64,000 nucleotides of DNA from Buddleja alternifolia (GCA_019426215.1 CM033393.1:7536046-7600045); one strand, 5' to 3'; positions 11,250-22,704 are shown, counted from the first letter of the stretch. The notes: generated by a model from the sequence alone, not told the origin. Program-made: numbers and translations.

Positions 11250-11436
11250 CACTACAAGAAAAACAAGGCATCAGAGACGGGAATTTTAGAGACCGAATGA
11301 ATTCGGTCTCTAAACAGAGGACCGAATTAGCGATCGATATGAGTCGTTCTAATCGGTCTCTAATCAGTCGCTAATTTGAAAATTAGAGATCGATTGATTT
11401 CGGCTCGAAATCAGGTAGCTAATTGGTGATTACTCC
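11250..11436 (+). mobile_element. CACTA left terminus (CACTA-2), truncated
   Basis: Starts CACTACAAGAAAAACAAGGC at 11250, followed by subterminal gagaccgaatgaattcggtctctaa motifs. It is related to but distinct from CACTA-1. No matching right terminus lies in the window; the sequence passes directly into copia integrase at about 11437. Confidence 0.7.
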
Positions 11437-11477
11437 GGAAGTGGAGGCAGAAGTCGAGATGAAAGGGTTCAGGTTGA

Positions 11478-12203
11478 ATGTCCGTAGTCGATAATGCTTG
11501 GAGTAATGGCATCCAACGAGTTCAAAGACTTTGTGTAGATATGGATCATGATGATCAAGACCATAACTCTGGGGACTCGTTCAACAGAATGGTATTGCAA
11601 AGCGATGATCGAACCTTGAACGAACGAGCTAGGAGCATGAGGCTTTACTTAGGGTTGCCAAAGACATTTTGGGCTGATGCAGTGAGCACAACGGCTTACC
11701 TCATCAACCGGGGACCTTCGTGCTGCTGGACTTCAAAACCGGAGGAGGTTTGGTTGTAAAGGAGGTAAATTCATCGCATTTAAAATATTCGATTGTTTAT
11801 CTTATGTCTTGTGAAGTTCTGATGATAGGAATAAGTTGGATCCTAAGGCACAGAAGTGCATCTTTCTCGGCTATGGAGGAAAGATTTTGGTTATCAGTTC
11901 TGGGATTACCAAAACAACAAAATCATAAGGCATAAGAATGTCACGTCAACGAAAGTGCTTTATAGGATAGACTGGAGTAGAGACTGAGGAAAAAGAGAGA
12001 CCAAGGCGATATTGGAAGAGATCACTCTAGACGAGGTTGTTGGGAATGACACTGAGAATAGGATCGAGGATGATCCGGAGACTCCACCACCAACCTTGAG
12101 AAGATCGAGTAGAACTCCTAAACCAAACATGAGGTATTCCCCTTCCTTACACTGTTTACTGTTGACGGATTCGAGTGACCCGAGTCGTACAAGGAGGCGA
12201 TGA
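11478..12203 (+). pseudogene. Copia integrase C-terminal remnant
   Basis: Pieces in several frames: NERARSMRLYLGLPKTFWAD, VNSSHLK, then SRTPKPNMRYSPS, the linker usually found between integrase and reverse transcriptase in Tork-type elements. Frameshifts separate the pieces. Confidence 0.75.
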
Positions 12204-13080
12204 GTGTGGGAGATTCTCTCAAATGGGAGCTAGCCATGAAGGATGAAATGAGCTCGCTTGAGAAATAGAACTTGGAGGTGACTGAGTTACCGGAGGGAAA
12301 CGGGCTTTGCAGAATAAGTGGGTTTTCCTGGTTAAGGATGAACCAGATGGTAGTAAAAGGTACAAGGTGAGGTTGGTGGTCAAAGGGTTCCAGCAGAAGG
12401 AAGGCATTGACTACACAGAGATATTTTCGCCGGTTGTCAGTTGACTACTATTAGGATGGTTCTAAGTGTTGTTGCTACAGAGGATTTACATCTTGTGCAA
12501 TTAGATGTAAAAATGGCATTCCTTCATGGGAATTGAAGGAGGATATCTACATGGTTCAACCGGAAAGTTTTCTGGAGAATGGACGAGAAGACCTTGTATG
12601 GAAGCTAGAGAAAAGTTGTATGGACTTAACACAAGCTCCGAGGCAATGGCATAAAAGTTGACACTTTCATGGCTATAGTGATATACTAGGTGTCAAATGG
12701 ATCATTGATGTTATTTCAAGAAGTTTAGGGATTGTTACATCATATTTCTACTGTATTTGGATGATATGTTAGTGGTTGGTCTAACATGAGAAATTGATAA
12801 GTTGAAGAAACATATCCACCAAATTTGAGATGAAGGACTTGGGAGTTGCAATACAATCCGCGGATGAGGATCATTCGAGATAGGTCGAGTGGGAGTCTCA
12901 AGTTGACTCAAGATAAGTACATTGAAAAGGTACTTGCTAGATTTGCAATCTCAAATGCAAAGTCCAGAAATACCGCTTTGGGAGTCATTTCAAGTTGAGC
13001 AAGGAACAATCACCTAAGACTGAGGAGGAGCGACAAATGCAAAGGTTCCCTATGCCTCTGCCATTGGGAGTTTGATGTAT
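12204..13080 (+). pseudogene. Copia reverse transcriptase remnant
   Basis: Fragments such as [29 protein letters not shown], and a DD-containing LDDMLV stretch near 12755 are the standard RT landmarks. Several stops and frameshifts interrupt them. Confidence 0.7.
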
Positions 13081-13252
13081 GCAATGATGTGTACAAGGCC
13101 GGATATAGCCCATGCAGTGGGAGTTGTGAGTCGGTATATGGCTAATTTGGGGTTAAAGCATTGGGAAGCGGTAATGGCTATTGAGGTACTTGAGGGGTAC
13201 ATCGAGTATGTGCTTATGTTTTTTCGGGCAATAGTGTTACTTTGGAGGGCTT

Positions 13253-13663
13253 TTGGATGCGGATTTAGGTGGTGATCAAGATGGTCGGAAGAGTACATCG
13301 GGTTACATTTACACTTTGGGTGACGTGGCAATAAGTTGGACTTCTAGGCTACAAAAGTGTGTAGCACTCTCCACAACCGAAGCTGAGTACATTGCTATTT
13401 CAGAAGCGGGCAAAGAGATGGTCTGGTTGAAGAACTTTCTAAGGGAGATTGATAAGGAGCAACGGGATTGTGCACTTTATATTGATAGTCAAAGTGTCAT
13501 TTTTGGCAAAGAATTCTGTGTTTCACTAAAGGACGAAGCATATTTAATTGAAGTATCATCATATTCGAGAGATGATAGACGACGGACTTTAGAGTTGAAA
13601 AAGGTGCTTGGTGCAAAGAATCCGGCGGATATGCTAACTAGGGGGTTACCACCGAGAAACTGA
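13253..13663 (+). pseudogene. Copia RNase H remnant
   Basis: Open for 136 codons. It carries the copia RNase H order: DADLGGDQDGRKSTSGY, SWTSRLQKCVALSTTEAEY, VWLKNFL, YIDSQSV, and ends with AKNPADMLTRGLP before the stop. The upstream part in another frame (MMYAMMCTRPDIAHAVGVVS, 13072-13140) belongs to the same domain, so a frameshift lies between them. Confidence 0.85.
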
Positions 13664-13811
13664 GGCTTTGCATGGCCTCAGTTGACCTCGAACTTATGTG
13701 ATGAGGAGGCCCGACTTATGCTAGAGAGAGTGCATTCACTTGGAGATTGAAGAGTCATGGATTTGATGAAGAGGTTGTGTTTCTACTTTGATTTGGTCTC
13801 CAGTGGGAGAT

Positions 13812-14323
13812 TGATGGGTTTAAGTGTGGAGACAAGTCAAAGTATCCAGGAAGAAGAAAAGAGCCGAAGCACACTGGATACTGCCCCAGGCGCGGAGAAG
13901 ACGGCTCACAGGCGCGCGCCAGCCTAGCGCCTAGTGCGTGGCTCATATGGCCCAGGGCACCCTCCAGGAAGGCTGGTAGTTTGTCAATTTTGGCGCCTAG
14001 GCGTGCCTGTATCGGAGCCTAGCCGTGGGTAGCGAACTAAAGGCGTCTGTTAGATGCAGTTTTCCCCTCTTTTTGGCAAGTTTTGAGTTACCTATTGGGA
14101 TTAGGTCATTGTATCTTTGCCTCCAAGTATAGAATACATAAGTAGATGAAATTCTCTTCGTTGTAATTGCATCTCTCTCACAAGAATAATAAAATCTCTC
14201 TAGCATAGGTCCGTGGACGTAGGCAATTTGCCAAACCATGTAAAAATCGTTGTCTCGTTTTTCTTGCTTTCTTTTACTTTTAAGTTCTTTTATGCACATT
14301 AATTCCTAAATAAACCTAAAACA
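13812..14323 (+). repeat. 3' LTR of the decayed copia element
   Basis: Starts TGATGGGTTTAAGTGTGGAG directly after the purine tract and ends ...AAACCTAAAACA. Termini are of the TG...CA type. No 5' LTR partner is in the window, so the exact end is a judgement. Confidence 0.6.
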
Positions 14324-14740
14324 TTAATTAAGCGTAATGAGACCGACATATTTTAGAACTCAATAGTTAGTGTCAGGTTGGACTCGAGGTTTAGAACCCT
14401 CCTGAAACCATTAAGTTTGAATTATTGGTCAGTCAAAATGTGATTGATTAAATACACATTATAAGTTCAATGAAACTATAATATTTTGATTTCTCACGAT
14501 GTCTTAAATCTAAAGGCTCAATAAGTAATCATTTGAGGTACTGTTTGGTACAATTAGGGGGACTTGTATTCACAAGGGTTTGAATGCGCGACTGCTTAAT
14601 TAATTGCTTAAACAATCAGTGCCCTTTCACTTAGGCCAACTTTTGGTAAATGAAACAAAGAAATTGTTAGGAAAAAAAATATACACGAAAATTCATTATC
14701 CTTTTCCCACCCTTTTTGTCACGAAATGGTGAAGAAAAGT
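14324..14740. other. Non-coding stretch
   Basis: Nothing supported. No exon of the NAD synthetase gene can be found here, although its missing 3' exons would be expected downstream of 15346. Confidence 0.5.
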
Positions 14741-15193
14741 TAGGCCCTGTTTGTTTGTGTTTTCAAATCACTTTTTTCATTTCCATTTTCATCTGAAATG
14801 AAACTATACACTTTATACTGTTTTTAACTGAAATATTCTTATTTTCATTCTCGTTTTTAGGTTCTCTATAAATTTCAATCATTTCTTTAAAATTACATTT
14901 CACATCACTCATCTCACAATTTCTTCTTATTATTTTTCTCTCTCATCTCCTTTTAATTTTTTAAACCTTTATCTCTCTTCTCCTTTAAATTTTTAAATCC
15001 AACCTATTCATCTAATCATTACTTTTCAATCACTTCATACATCACAATCACCAATTTCATCCATTTTTAAAACACAACCAAACACACTTATTTTTTCCAG
15101 TTTTCTCACACAAAAATTAAAAACTCATTTCTCCATACATGTTAGAAAATGACGGTTGAAAATGAAATGAAAATACATCCAAACAGAGCCTTA
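14741..15193. mobile_element. hAT-like MITE (family shared with 16425 and 37190)
   Basis: Inverted termini TAGGCCCTGTTTG... and ...CCAAACAGAGCCTTA with a TC/AT-rich interior. Same family as 16425-16842 and 37190-37624. It lies in the NAD synthetase locus just downstream of exon 9. Confidence 0.75.
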
Positions 15194-15345
15194 TTGTCTT
15201 AAACTATTATTAGATTTTCTTTCTCTTTTTTTTTTCATTTTAATTTTTTCTAGTGCTAACCAAGTAATGGAAAAATAATTTCCATGTGTTTTGTTTTTTT
15301 TTCCTTTGTCAATTTTCTTGAAGCGTATAAGAACATGTGTAGTAC

Positions 15346-15522
15346 CTTTGTTAAATGACCACGTAATCCTTCGTCCACATTGGTGGTACCTAAAACCAGA
15401 TAAAAACCTCGTTTGTTGTGAACCCATGGCAAGAGCGATGCTAGCATGAAACGCCATCACCATTCTGATTCGAGCTTGAATATTCTGCAACGCTAAATTT
15501 TCAATATTCGAACCCCATCTAC
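15346..15522 (-). CDS. NAD+ synthetase exon 9 (two 1-bp indels)
   Basis: 177 bp between an acceptor CTCCAG and a donor GTACTA. It encodes the [10 protein letters not shown]...[16 protein letters not shown]...[12 protein letters not shown] part of the synthetase domain. A G run near 15512-15515 is one base short and a T run near 15447-15451 one base long, so the correct frame is lost between them and a stop appears in the upstream frame. Total length equals the family length because the two indels cancel. Confidence 0.88.
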
Positions 15523-15689
15523 CTGGAGAAAAAATAATGTTAATTTACCTCTTGAAACCACTTGTCAATATCTCTAATATAACATATATATATATATATA
15601 CACATATTTGTATGTATAAAATGAGAAGCCTAAGAAAATAATTAAAAATTCCAACTACTTGCGTATTGTAATAGACATTTATTTTAGGG

Positions 15690-15990
15690 TTAAAAATATA
15701 AAACCCTCTTAATTATTGATTTTTTTGCACTTTTCTAAAGATATTTTTTTTTTCACTTTGCATCCTGAAAAATTTAATTTAACACAAAGTTGAGGATGAA
15801 AAGTGAAAAAAACAAAAAAGTTGAGGATGCAAAGTGCAAATTTATTTTGGGTAAAGTTTAAATTTTAGCAAATATTGTTATATAAGAATCTGCAAATCCC
15901 GTGAAATTCAGGATGCAAAGTGAAAAAAAAATATCTAAAAAAATGAAAAAAATTGAAGAGTTCAGAGGATTTAACGTCATTATCCTTTTA
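15690..15990. repeat. Fold-back repeat in intron 8
   Basis: Inverted arms: aaaccctcttaattattg... with cactttgcatcctgaa, and the complement ttcaggatgcaaagtg... to ...gaggatttaacgtc. A related arm occurs at about 47500-47600. Confidence 0.6.
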
Positions 15991-16424
15991 TTTTAATTAA
16001 TGCATACTTTTTGGTGAGAATGGCATGGGGGATGATGTCGTGTCATTTTCCCAGACTCATTTGACTCATGAAATTTATATGAGACTAGTGATCTATTGAC
16101 TAAATTAGAAGTCAGCTCAGTGAAAAAGGATATTCATTCTAAGACTCTAAGATATTAGAGATTTTGAACTCTATTGTTCTACTTTTATCGATAATGTGTC
16201 GGTGTAAGCTTTTATGTACTTATTGGTACGTAGTTGTTGTAAGTTAATATTAATTGTTATATATTGATTAATGATTTATATTCATAATATAATTGATATA
16301 TGTAACCGATTTCTAAAAGAAAAAAGGTAATAGGTTTATTAAAAAGTGATATAGCTAACATTAAAAAATTACTTTATTTATCAAAAATTGTGCAACTTTC
16401 CCAAGTCTTATTTGATGAGTTTCA

Positions 16425-16842
16425 TAGGCCATGTTTGCCTGTGTTTTCAAATCGCTTTTTCTATTTTTTTTTATCTGAATATAAAAATACATATTTTACA
16501 TAATTTTTAACTGAAAATATTTTATTTTTTTTTTATTTTTTCATTCCAAATAAATTTTAATCATTTTTTTCAAAATAACATTTCACATAATTTTTCTCTC
16601 ACTTCTTTTTTATTACTTTTCTCTCTCATCTTCTATCATCTTTCTTTAACCATTCTGTCTCATTTTCTATTATCTAATTATTATTTTTCAATCATTTCAC
16701 ACATCACCAATTTAAACATTTCTCAAAAACACAACCAAACACACCTACCTTTTTCACACAAAAGTGAAAAATTCTCTCATACATTTTTTAAAATGACAAT
16801 TGAAAATGAATTAAAAAAAACACACATCCAAACAGAGGCTTA
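16425..16842. mobile_element. hAT-like MITE in intron 8
   Basis: Inverted termini TAGGCCATGTTTGCCTGTGT... and ...CACATCCAAACAGAGGCTTA; same family as 14741-15193. Confidence 0.75.
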
Positions 16843-17095
16843 GTCTTTTTTTATCTTTTGGGGAACAATTTATACTTGAAGGTGGGAGTTGTCTTTTCGT
16901 CTATTTTCCTATCTTGAGTTGTTGGAGTCTCATATATATATTAGGAACAAGTTTCATATATATATTAGGAGCACTATAAGATCATATTATATATATATAT
17001 ATATATGTATATGTATATGTCCATTCAGTTAATTATTGATTCTGAAGATAAAAGAAATTCTTCCAAGTGCAAATGACATCTTCTATTATAATTTT

Positions 17096-17360
17096 TAGGG
17101 ATAATTACACTCACACCCCCTCAATGATGGGTAATTATACAAACCTCCCCTCAATAATTGATAATTACAAACACACCCCCTCATGTTAAATATTCTTACA
17201 ATTACACCCCCTGTGTGTGTAACAATTTTTATAATTGCACCTCTTATAAACCTTACAGATAGACCCCCTGAGGGGATGTGTATGTAATTATAATCAATTA
17301 GTGAGGGGTGGTTTATGTAATTACCCCAATATTGAGAGGGTGTGAGTGTAATTATCCCTA
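17096..17360. repeat. Fold-back MITE in intron 8
   Basis: Starts tagggataattacactcaca and ends with its complement. Internal motifs (accccctca, aattgataatta) mirror each other. Same family as 49910-50080. Confidence 0.75.
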
Positions 17361-17470
17361 ATTTTTATTGCATCTCCTATTGCAATGGTATCGATATATA
17401 TCTTTTCCGAGTGACATATGTAGGAAATTGCTTGAAATTAAATTAAAGTTTTAAATGTTTCGCTTTTTAC

Positions 17471-17609
17471 CTTATATCGTGGTAATTTTCCTGTAAGTGA
17501 TAGAAAGGAAGTGAGGAGGGCAGAAACCAGTCCATCTATTGAGACATCAAGATGCCATGTTCCAATTTCCTCCACAAGCACCTTTGCCCTTGATCTAGTG
17601 CCACTTGAA
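17471..17609 (-). CDS. NAD+ synthetase exon 8
   Basis: 139 bp, acceptor TATATAG, donor GTAAAA. Encodes the ...[20 protein letters not shown]...TGKLPRYK segment of the synthetase domain and is open throughout in the expected phase. Confidence 0.9.
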
Positions 17610-17705
17610 CTATATATATAATAGAGAAATTCAAATATGTTATAAATATTGTATCTAGGATTAGGATAATTAGGCTTGGATCAAGCTATTAAATCATCTT
17701 CAAAC

Positions 17706-17840
17706 CTATTTTGAGATCCATGAAAACTGTGTAGAATATACGTCTAGCAAATTGTTTGCTGTCTGTTGGAAATTGTCCTTGGGTATAACCACCTATTCTT
17801 GTAGCATCAACTTTGACTTGTTCATTCCCATTGGCTATTT
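17706..17840 (-). CDS. NAD+ synthetase exon 7 (1-bp deletion)
   Basis: Acceptor TTTCAG, donor GTTTGA. Encodes EIANGNEQVKVDATRIGGY...FPTDSKQFARRIFYTVFM. After FYTVFM a G is missing (ATGGATC where ATGGGATC is expected), which shifts the frame. With the missing base the exon would be 136 bp and the phase into exon 8 would be correct. Confidence 0.9.
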
Positions 17841-18589
17841 CTGAAAGTAAACACATGCATGCAAGAGTTCATGGGATCAATAATTCATTACCATGACAAG
17901 TTAATATGGAAAAATTGCAATATTGGTCACATATGATAGGTCTATTACAATTTCTTCTCATTGTTTTCAGAGTTTCAAATTAATACCGTAGAATTTCTGT
18001 TTTGCAATTTAAACTCATTGGATGGAATTTCACTAGTGGCATGCACACATCTTTAAGAGTTTATGATATATTGGATAAAAATCATAAATAGCCCATGACT
18101 ATTACAACTCTAAACCCAACAGTTAACCAAAAAGTGAGTCTTTTTTGCAAGTTTTATATAATATATGGGTTTTATGAAATTCATGCCAGTTAAGTCATGG
18201 CCATGTCCAAGACACGTGACCAGACCAAGGATTTTTGGCCAATTTTTAACAATTGGACTAAAAATACAAAAATGTACATACGACCTATGGGACTAATTTT
18301 ACAAGTCTGCAAATAATGGTGTTAAAATTGCAAAAGAACTTATCTTATGAAACTAATATTGTAATTTTGCCAAATAATATATTCATAATTAAGAAGTCAA
18401 CAGACCTTTTACTAATATTCATTAAAAAAAAATAAAAGGATTGAGTTGATTATTAAAGGCCATATTTATCTTTTAAATTTGTAGCAACTAATTCCTTTTT
18501 AACAAATAGATATTTTTGTCATTTGCGTAGAGAAAAAAAAAACTACCAATTCCTTTATTATATTCATAGTTAAGAAATAGTTTAGAGAC
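17841..18589. other. Intron 6 of NAD+ synthetase
   Basis: AT-rich non-coding; no repeat or RNA gene recognised. Confidence 0.7.
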
Positions 18590-18758
18590 CTTTTACAACT
18601 GTCTGACACATGAAACCAACTATGGCGGCAACAGAGGAGCTATCAGCTCCACCTGAAAGTGGAAGTAAAAAACCAGATGCGCCACTTCTTCTCAAGTAAT
18701 CCCACAACCAGCAACTTGCACCCAAACCTATTTCCTCTTCAGGGCAATGATACTCAGT
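18590..18758 (-). CDS. NAD+ synthetase exon 6 (ATP-binding loop)
   Basis: 169 bp, acceptor TTTGTCAG, donor GTCTCT. Encodes [13 protein letters not shown]...[39 protein letters not shown] is the ATP-pyrophosphatase signature of NAD synthetases. Confidence 0.95.
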
Positions 18759-19109
18759 CTGACAAATTATGAACAAGAAGGTTCAATTGTACAAAAGCTA
18801 TAATTTCGGTATTAAAAGAGTGTTTGCAAACACAACAACTTAAAGAAAAATAATTACAAGTGAGAAATAATTAGAATTAATAAAAAAACTCAAAATTACA
18901 AATATATATGAAAAGTGGGGAAAGAAAAAACACCCCTCTTATTTAGTATAATTACTGTACAATTCGCTTATATAGGTCACATAACAAACATCTCATCTTA
19001 TAATAAAACTTTACATTGACCCTCCCTGACTAACGACCATTGGTCAAGCGTGGCGGAAAGTGTGAAATGTCAATCTTACCCTTGTTTTATATAAAATATG
19101 ATTGAGAAA
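18759..19109. other. Intron 5, first part
   Basis: Non-coding. An arm related to the fold-back element at 19110-19815 occurs at about 18925-19045 (cacccctcttatttagtata). Confidence 0.5.
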
Positions 19110-19316
19110 GGGTTAAATTACATTAAGACCCTTTTTCTTTTGTGTAATTACAATGCAACCCGCTTTACTTGATCATATAACAGATACCCCTCTTCTAATA
19201 GAACCTTACATTTACCCCCTATGATTAACTTCCACTACTTTTTTTCTTTTTTCTTTTTTATATTTTTATATTTTCCATAATAACTTCTTAAATTTTTCGC
19301 TTATTAGTATAACCTT

Positions 19317-19355
<39 letters not shown>

Positions 19356-19815
19356 TATATTTCAACTTATTTTAATTTATTAATTGGTTTCATATTTTTT
19401 GGCAACTTACTAATATAAGATTCATCTGCATTATATTGAATTATGATATTGTTCAATCCTAAAATAAATCGAAACTCTGTATTTGCTTTTATTTTCTAAA
19501 GAATATTCAAATTGATATAAATCCAAATTTGCACTTTATGATCAAGATGTTAACAAATTTTTTACGAGATCATTTATATTAAAATTTACAATTACATCCT
19601 CTTTAATATGAAAAATTACATTCACCCCTAAAGGGCAAAATAAGAATACTAGAAAATATTTTTAATGACATCAGCAAATTTTATTAGTTTTTTGACGGAA
19701 GGGGGTGATTGCAAAGTTTTATTATAAGAGGGTGTATTTATATGTGCTCAAAATAAATGGATAAGTCTACAATTATGATAAATAAGAGGATTAATTAGTG
19801 TAATTAACCTTAAAG
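19110..19815. repeat. Fold-back element in intron 5
   Basis: The left arm gggttaaattacattaagac... and the right arm ...aggattaattagtgtaattaacc are imperfect complements over about 110 bp, with cccctcttctaatagaac and gttttattataagagggtg pairing. The centre is TA-rich. Confidence 0.6.
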
Positions 19816-19914
19816 CAAATATGATAGATTTCTAATTTTTGTTCAATGGAAACACCCTCTAGGCTCTAAAAACAACTAGTATTATTTGCTCTTATTTCAT
19901 GGTTGTCAAGACTT

Positions 19915-20667
19915 TTTAGTGATGGCAACGGGGCGGTTCTCGCGGATCCAAAACCTGAACCGTATAGGCTAAGCGGTTCCTGGAATCGGAACCAGAACCG
20001 CATGTTGAAGGAACCGGAACCGCCAGAAATCGGAACCGCTATACCCGCATGGACTCGTTTAGGAACCGGAACCGCTATACCCGCAAAAACCCGTGAGACA
20101 TGTTAGGAAGCGGATCCGCGAGACCCACTTAGATCCGTTTAAACTCGTTTGGACCCGCGATACATTTTTTTTTTATAATATATATATTCGTATGTAATCT
20201 ATTACCTGTTATTGTGATAAAATTTTGATGGTTAAGTAACTTTTGATTTCGATAGCTAATGATATACAACATTAAGTAAGCAGCAAACCAGAAACATGGA
20301 ATGAAGCCAACAAATTCTACATCTCTCTCAATTTGTCTCCAAATTTCTTCATGATTTTCCTAATCATTACGAACAAATTTCGTAATGGAAGAAATTAACT
20401 CAAGGATGAATAATAACATGGTAAAGTTTTTCTATTTCAATTTAAATTCAATTTTTTTTTGGTTATTTTCCTGAAAAGGGTTTCAAAGATCAAATCTCTA
20501 GGTTTAATACTTTGAGAATAAATAAATTTAACGCCTGAATTCGATTTTGTGATTATTGATCAGTATTGTGAGCTGTTGTGGAAAGATTGAATCTTTTTTA
20601 GCTGTAAATACTATTGCTTGTTAATGCAGATTTTATAGTAATTTGATGAGAAAAAAATTGTCCCCTG

Positions 20668-20714
<47 letters not shown>

Positions 20715-21070
20715 CATGAACTTAATCTAATATTGTAATTCTACTTACTTTATCCTTTTTCTTCCATTGCATTCCAAATTCAATGGATCGACTACCAGAT
20801 GAATTGCTAATTTCGATATTTTCACGCTTACCGTTGAAAGATGCAATACGGACTCTCTCTTGGACGTATGTAGAGGAAGACCTAAAAAAAAATATTAAGT
20901 TTGCTATTTAAAAAAAAAAATTATAGCGGGTCCGGGTCGGTTCCAAATCGAACCCGGAACCAAACCCCATAAATTGGAACCGGAACCAGTTAGTGCGGGG
21001 GGGAACCGGAACCACTTGGACGGTTCGGGGGCTGATCCGGGTTGGACCCGGATCCATTGCCATCTGACTT
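19915..21070. mobile_element. hAT-like inverted-repeat element holding an F-box fragment
   Basis: GC-richer ends with repeated GGAACCGG motifs: left GTGATGGCAACGGGG... (19915-20160), right ...GGACCCGGATCCATTGCCATC (20925-21070). The arms are inverted relative to each other. The interior has ordinary AT-rich composition and includes an F-box start codon region at 20783. Confidence 0.55.
20783..20911 (+). pseudogene. F-box domain fragment (42 codons)
   Basis: An ATG-started frame reads MDRLPDELLISIFSRLPLKD then AIRT, an excellent match to the first two thirds of a plant F-box. It then becomes non-homologous (SWTYVEEDLKK) and stops. There is no LRR or kelch region after it. It sits between the arms of the inverted-repeat element and is probably a captured gene fragment. 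Confidence 0.75.
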
Positions 21071-21129
21071 TTGCATATATACATACATATATGTGTGTGT
21101 GTGTATATATATATATATATAGATAGATA

Positions 21130-21333
21130 TAGGGTCAAGATCTAAAACATACCCTATATTAGATAAGATATAAGACCTAATCTACACCATTATATCTATT
21201 AAATCCAACAGTCCAAAAAGAAATAACAAATCAGGTGGGGAAATTGATTCCAATTGGATCAGGGGTATAATAGTCAAATGATATTATTTTTCAAAACCCA
21301 CAACCCCACGTCTCAGAAAACTTTTCATCGTCT

Positions 21334-21380
<47 letters not shown>

Positions 21381-21587
21381 CAAGATCTAATACATACCCT
21401 ATATTAGATAAGATATAAGACCTAATCTACACCATTAGATCTATTAAATCCAATAGTCCAAAAAGAAATAAAAAAGCAGGTGGGGAAATTGATTTCAATT
21501 GGATCAGGGGTATAATAGTCAAATGATATTATTTTTCAAAACCCACAACCCCACGTCTCAGAAAACTTTTCATCGTCTTCTCTCTCA
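21130..21587. repeat. Tandem direct repeat, about 213 bp, two copies
   Basis: tagggtcaagatctaa... to ...catcgtcttctctctca occurs at 21130-21342 and 21374-21587, separated by a TA array. The two copies are nearly identical. Confidence 0.85.
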
Positions 21588-21879
21588 GAAACTTCTTATA
21601 AAACTTTTCATCGCCTTCTCTCTCAGAAACTTTAAAAGAATATGCACATACGCATCTAATTGACCCCTTCTATCAGAATCTTCCATCATAAAAGTCCCTC
21701 AATTGTGTGTTGTTCCGTTTATTTCCCACAAAGGAAAAGTCTGCCACTGAAATTCAATTCTAATTCAGATTTTTCCACTCCTCCACCAACTTAAATGTGC
21801 AAGCTTTAGGCCAACCATTAGGAGATGAGGCAAAATGGCGATTTCTATTGCTTCTCTTCTCTTCTCTTTCTTTTTTGTA

Positions 21880-22310
21880 ACACATTATACAGTATGTTAT
21901 AGCATATTATACAATATGTTACAGCATATTGTACAATATGTTACATCATATTATACAGTATATTATAACTCATTATACAGTATGTGTTAATAACATATTA
22001 AAAATATTCAATTATACAGTATCTTATAAGTCATTATACAGTTTGTTATAACACAATACACGGTATATTATAACTCATTATACAGTATGTGTTTATAACA
22101 TATTTATTAAAAATATTCAATTATACAGTATCTTATAAGTCATTATACAGTATGTTATAGCACATTATACAATATATTGTAACTCATTATACAGTATGTG
22201 TTAATAACATATTAAAAATATTCAATTATATAATATCTTATAAGTCATTATATTGTATGTTATAACACATCATACAGTGTATTATAAGTCATTATACAGT
22301 ATATTAGCCA
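21880..22310. repeat. Minisatellite (cattatacagtatgttataa units)
   Basis: About 20 degenerate units of 18-26 bp, with a higher-order unit of about 115 bp (tattaaaaatattcaattat...gtgttaataacata) repeated three times. Confidence 0.85.
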
Positions 22311-22654
22311 GATGATTATTCATTCATCATCTCATTGTGACAAAAATACGAACAAAAAGATGGGATAATTGCATAAAACCCCTTACTAAAAATTGAAAAG
22401 GTAAGAGGAAAAAAAAGGGGGTTAGCTGTGTAATTAATATTGATCTGATACACTGACTATTGTCTTTTCTGATATTTGTATTCAACCTCTATTATGAACG
22501 AATCTCATTTGCTCCCCACTTATCTATCACTTTGCAGTGTATTTTATGCGAAAATTCCTGAGTATTTGGCCTTAATAATTGAGAAAATAGTGCGATAATG
22601 GGGAAGAGAGAGAGGGGGATACGAACAAACAGAAGAAGAAAATAGTTCGATGAT
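22311..22654. other. Intron 5, non-coding
   Basis: Nothing recognised apart from short poly-purine tracts. Confidence 0.5.
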
Positions 22655-22656
22655 GG

Positions 22657-22702
<46 letters not shown>
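22655..22702. repeat. (GA)n microsatellite
   Basis: An almost pure GA run of about 48 bp, about 140 bp from exon 5. Confidence 0.9.

Positions 22703-22704
<2 letters not shown>

Larger units (their letters stand above)
11437..14323 (+). mobile_element. Decayed Ty1-copia (Tork/TNT1-like) element, 5' part missing
   Basis: Copia pol fragments follow in order. Integrase: a WKAEVE-like start near 11440, then TLNERARSMRL and GLPKTFWADAVSTTAYLINRGPS at 11620-11730. Reverse transcriptase is recognisable between about 12200 and 12800 with many stops. RNase H is at 13253-13663. A purine-rich tract (ccagtgggagat) lies just before an LTR at 13812-14323. Many frameshifts and stops show it is old. Confidence 0.85.
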
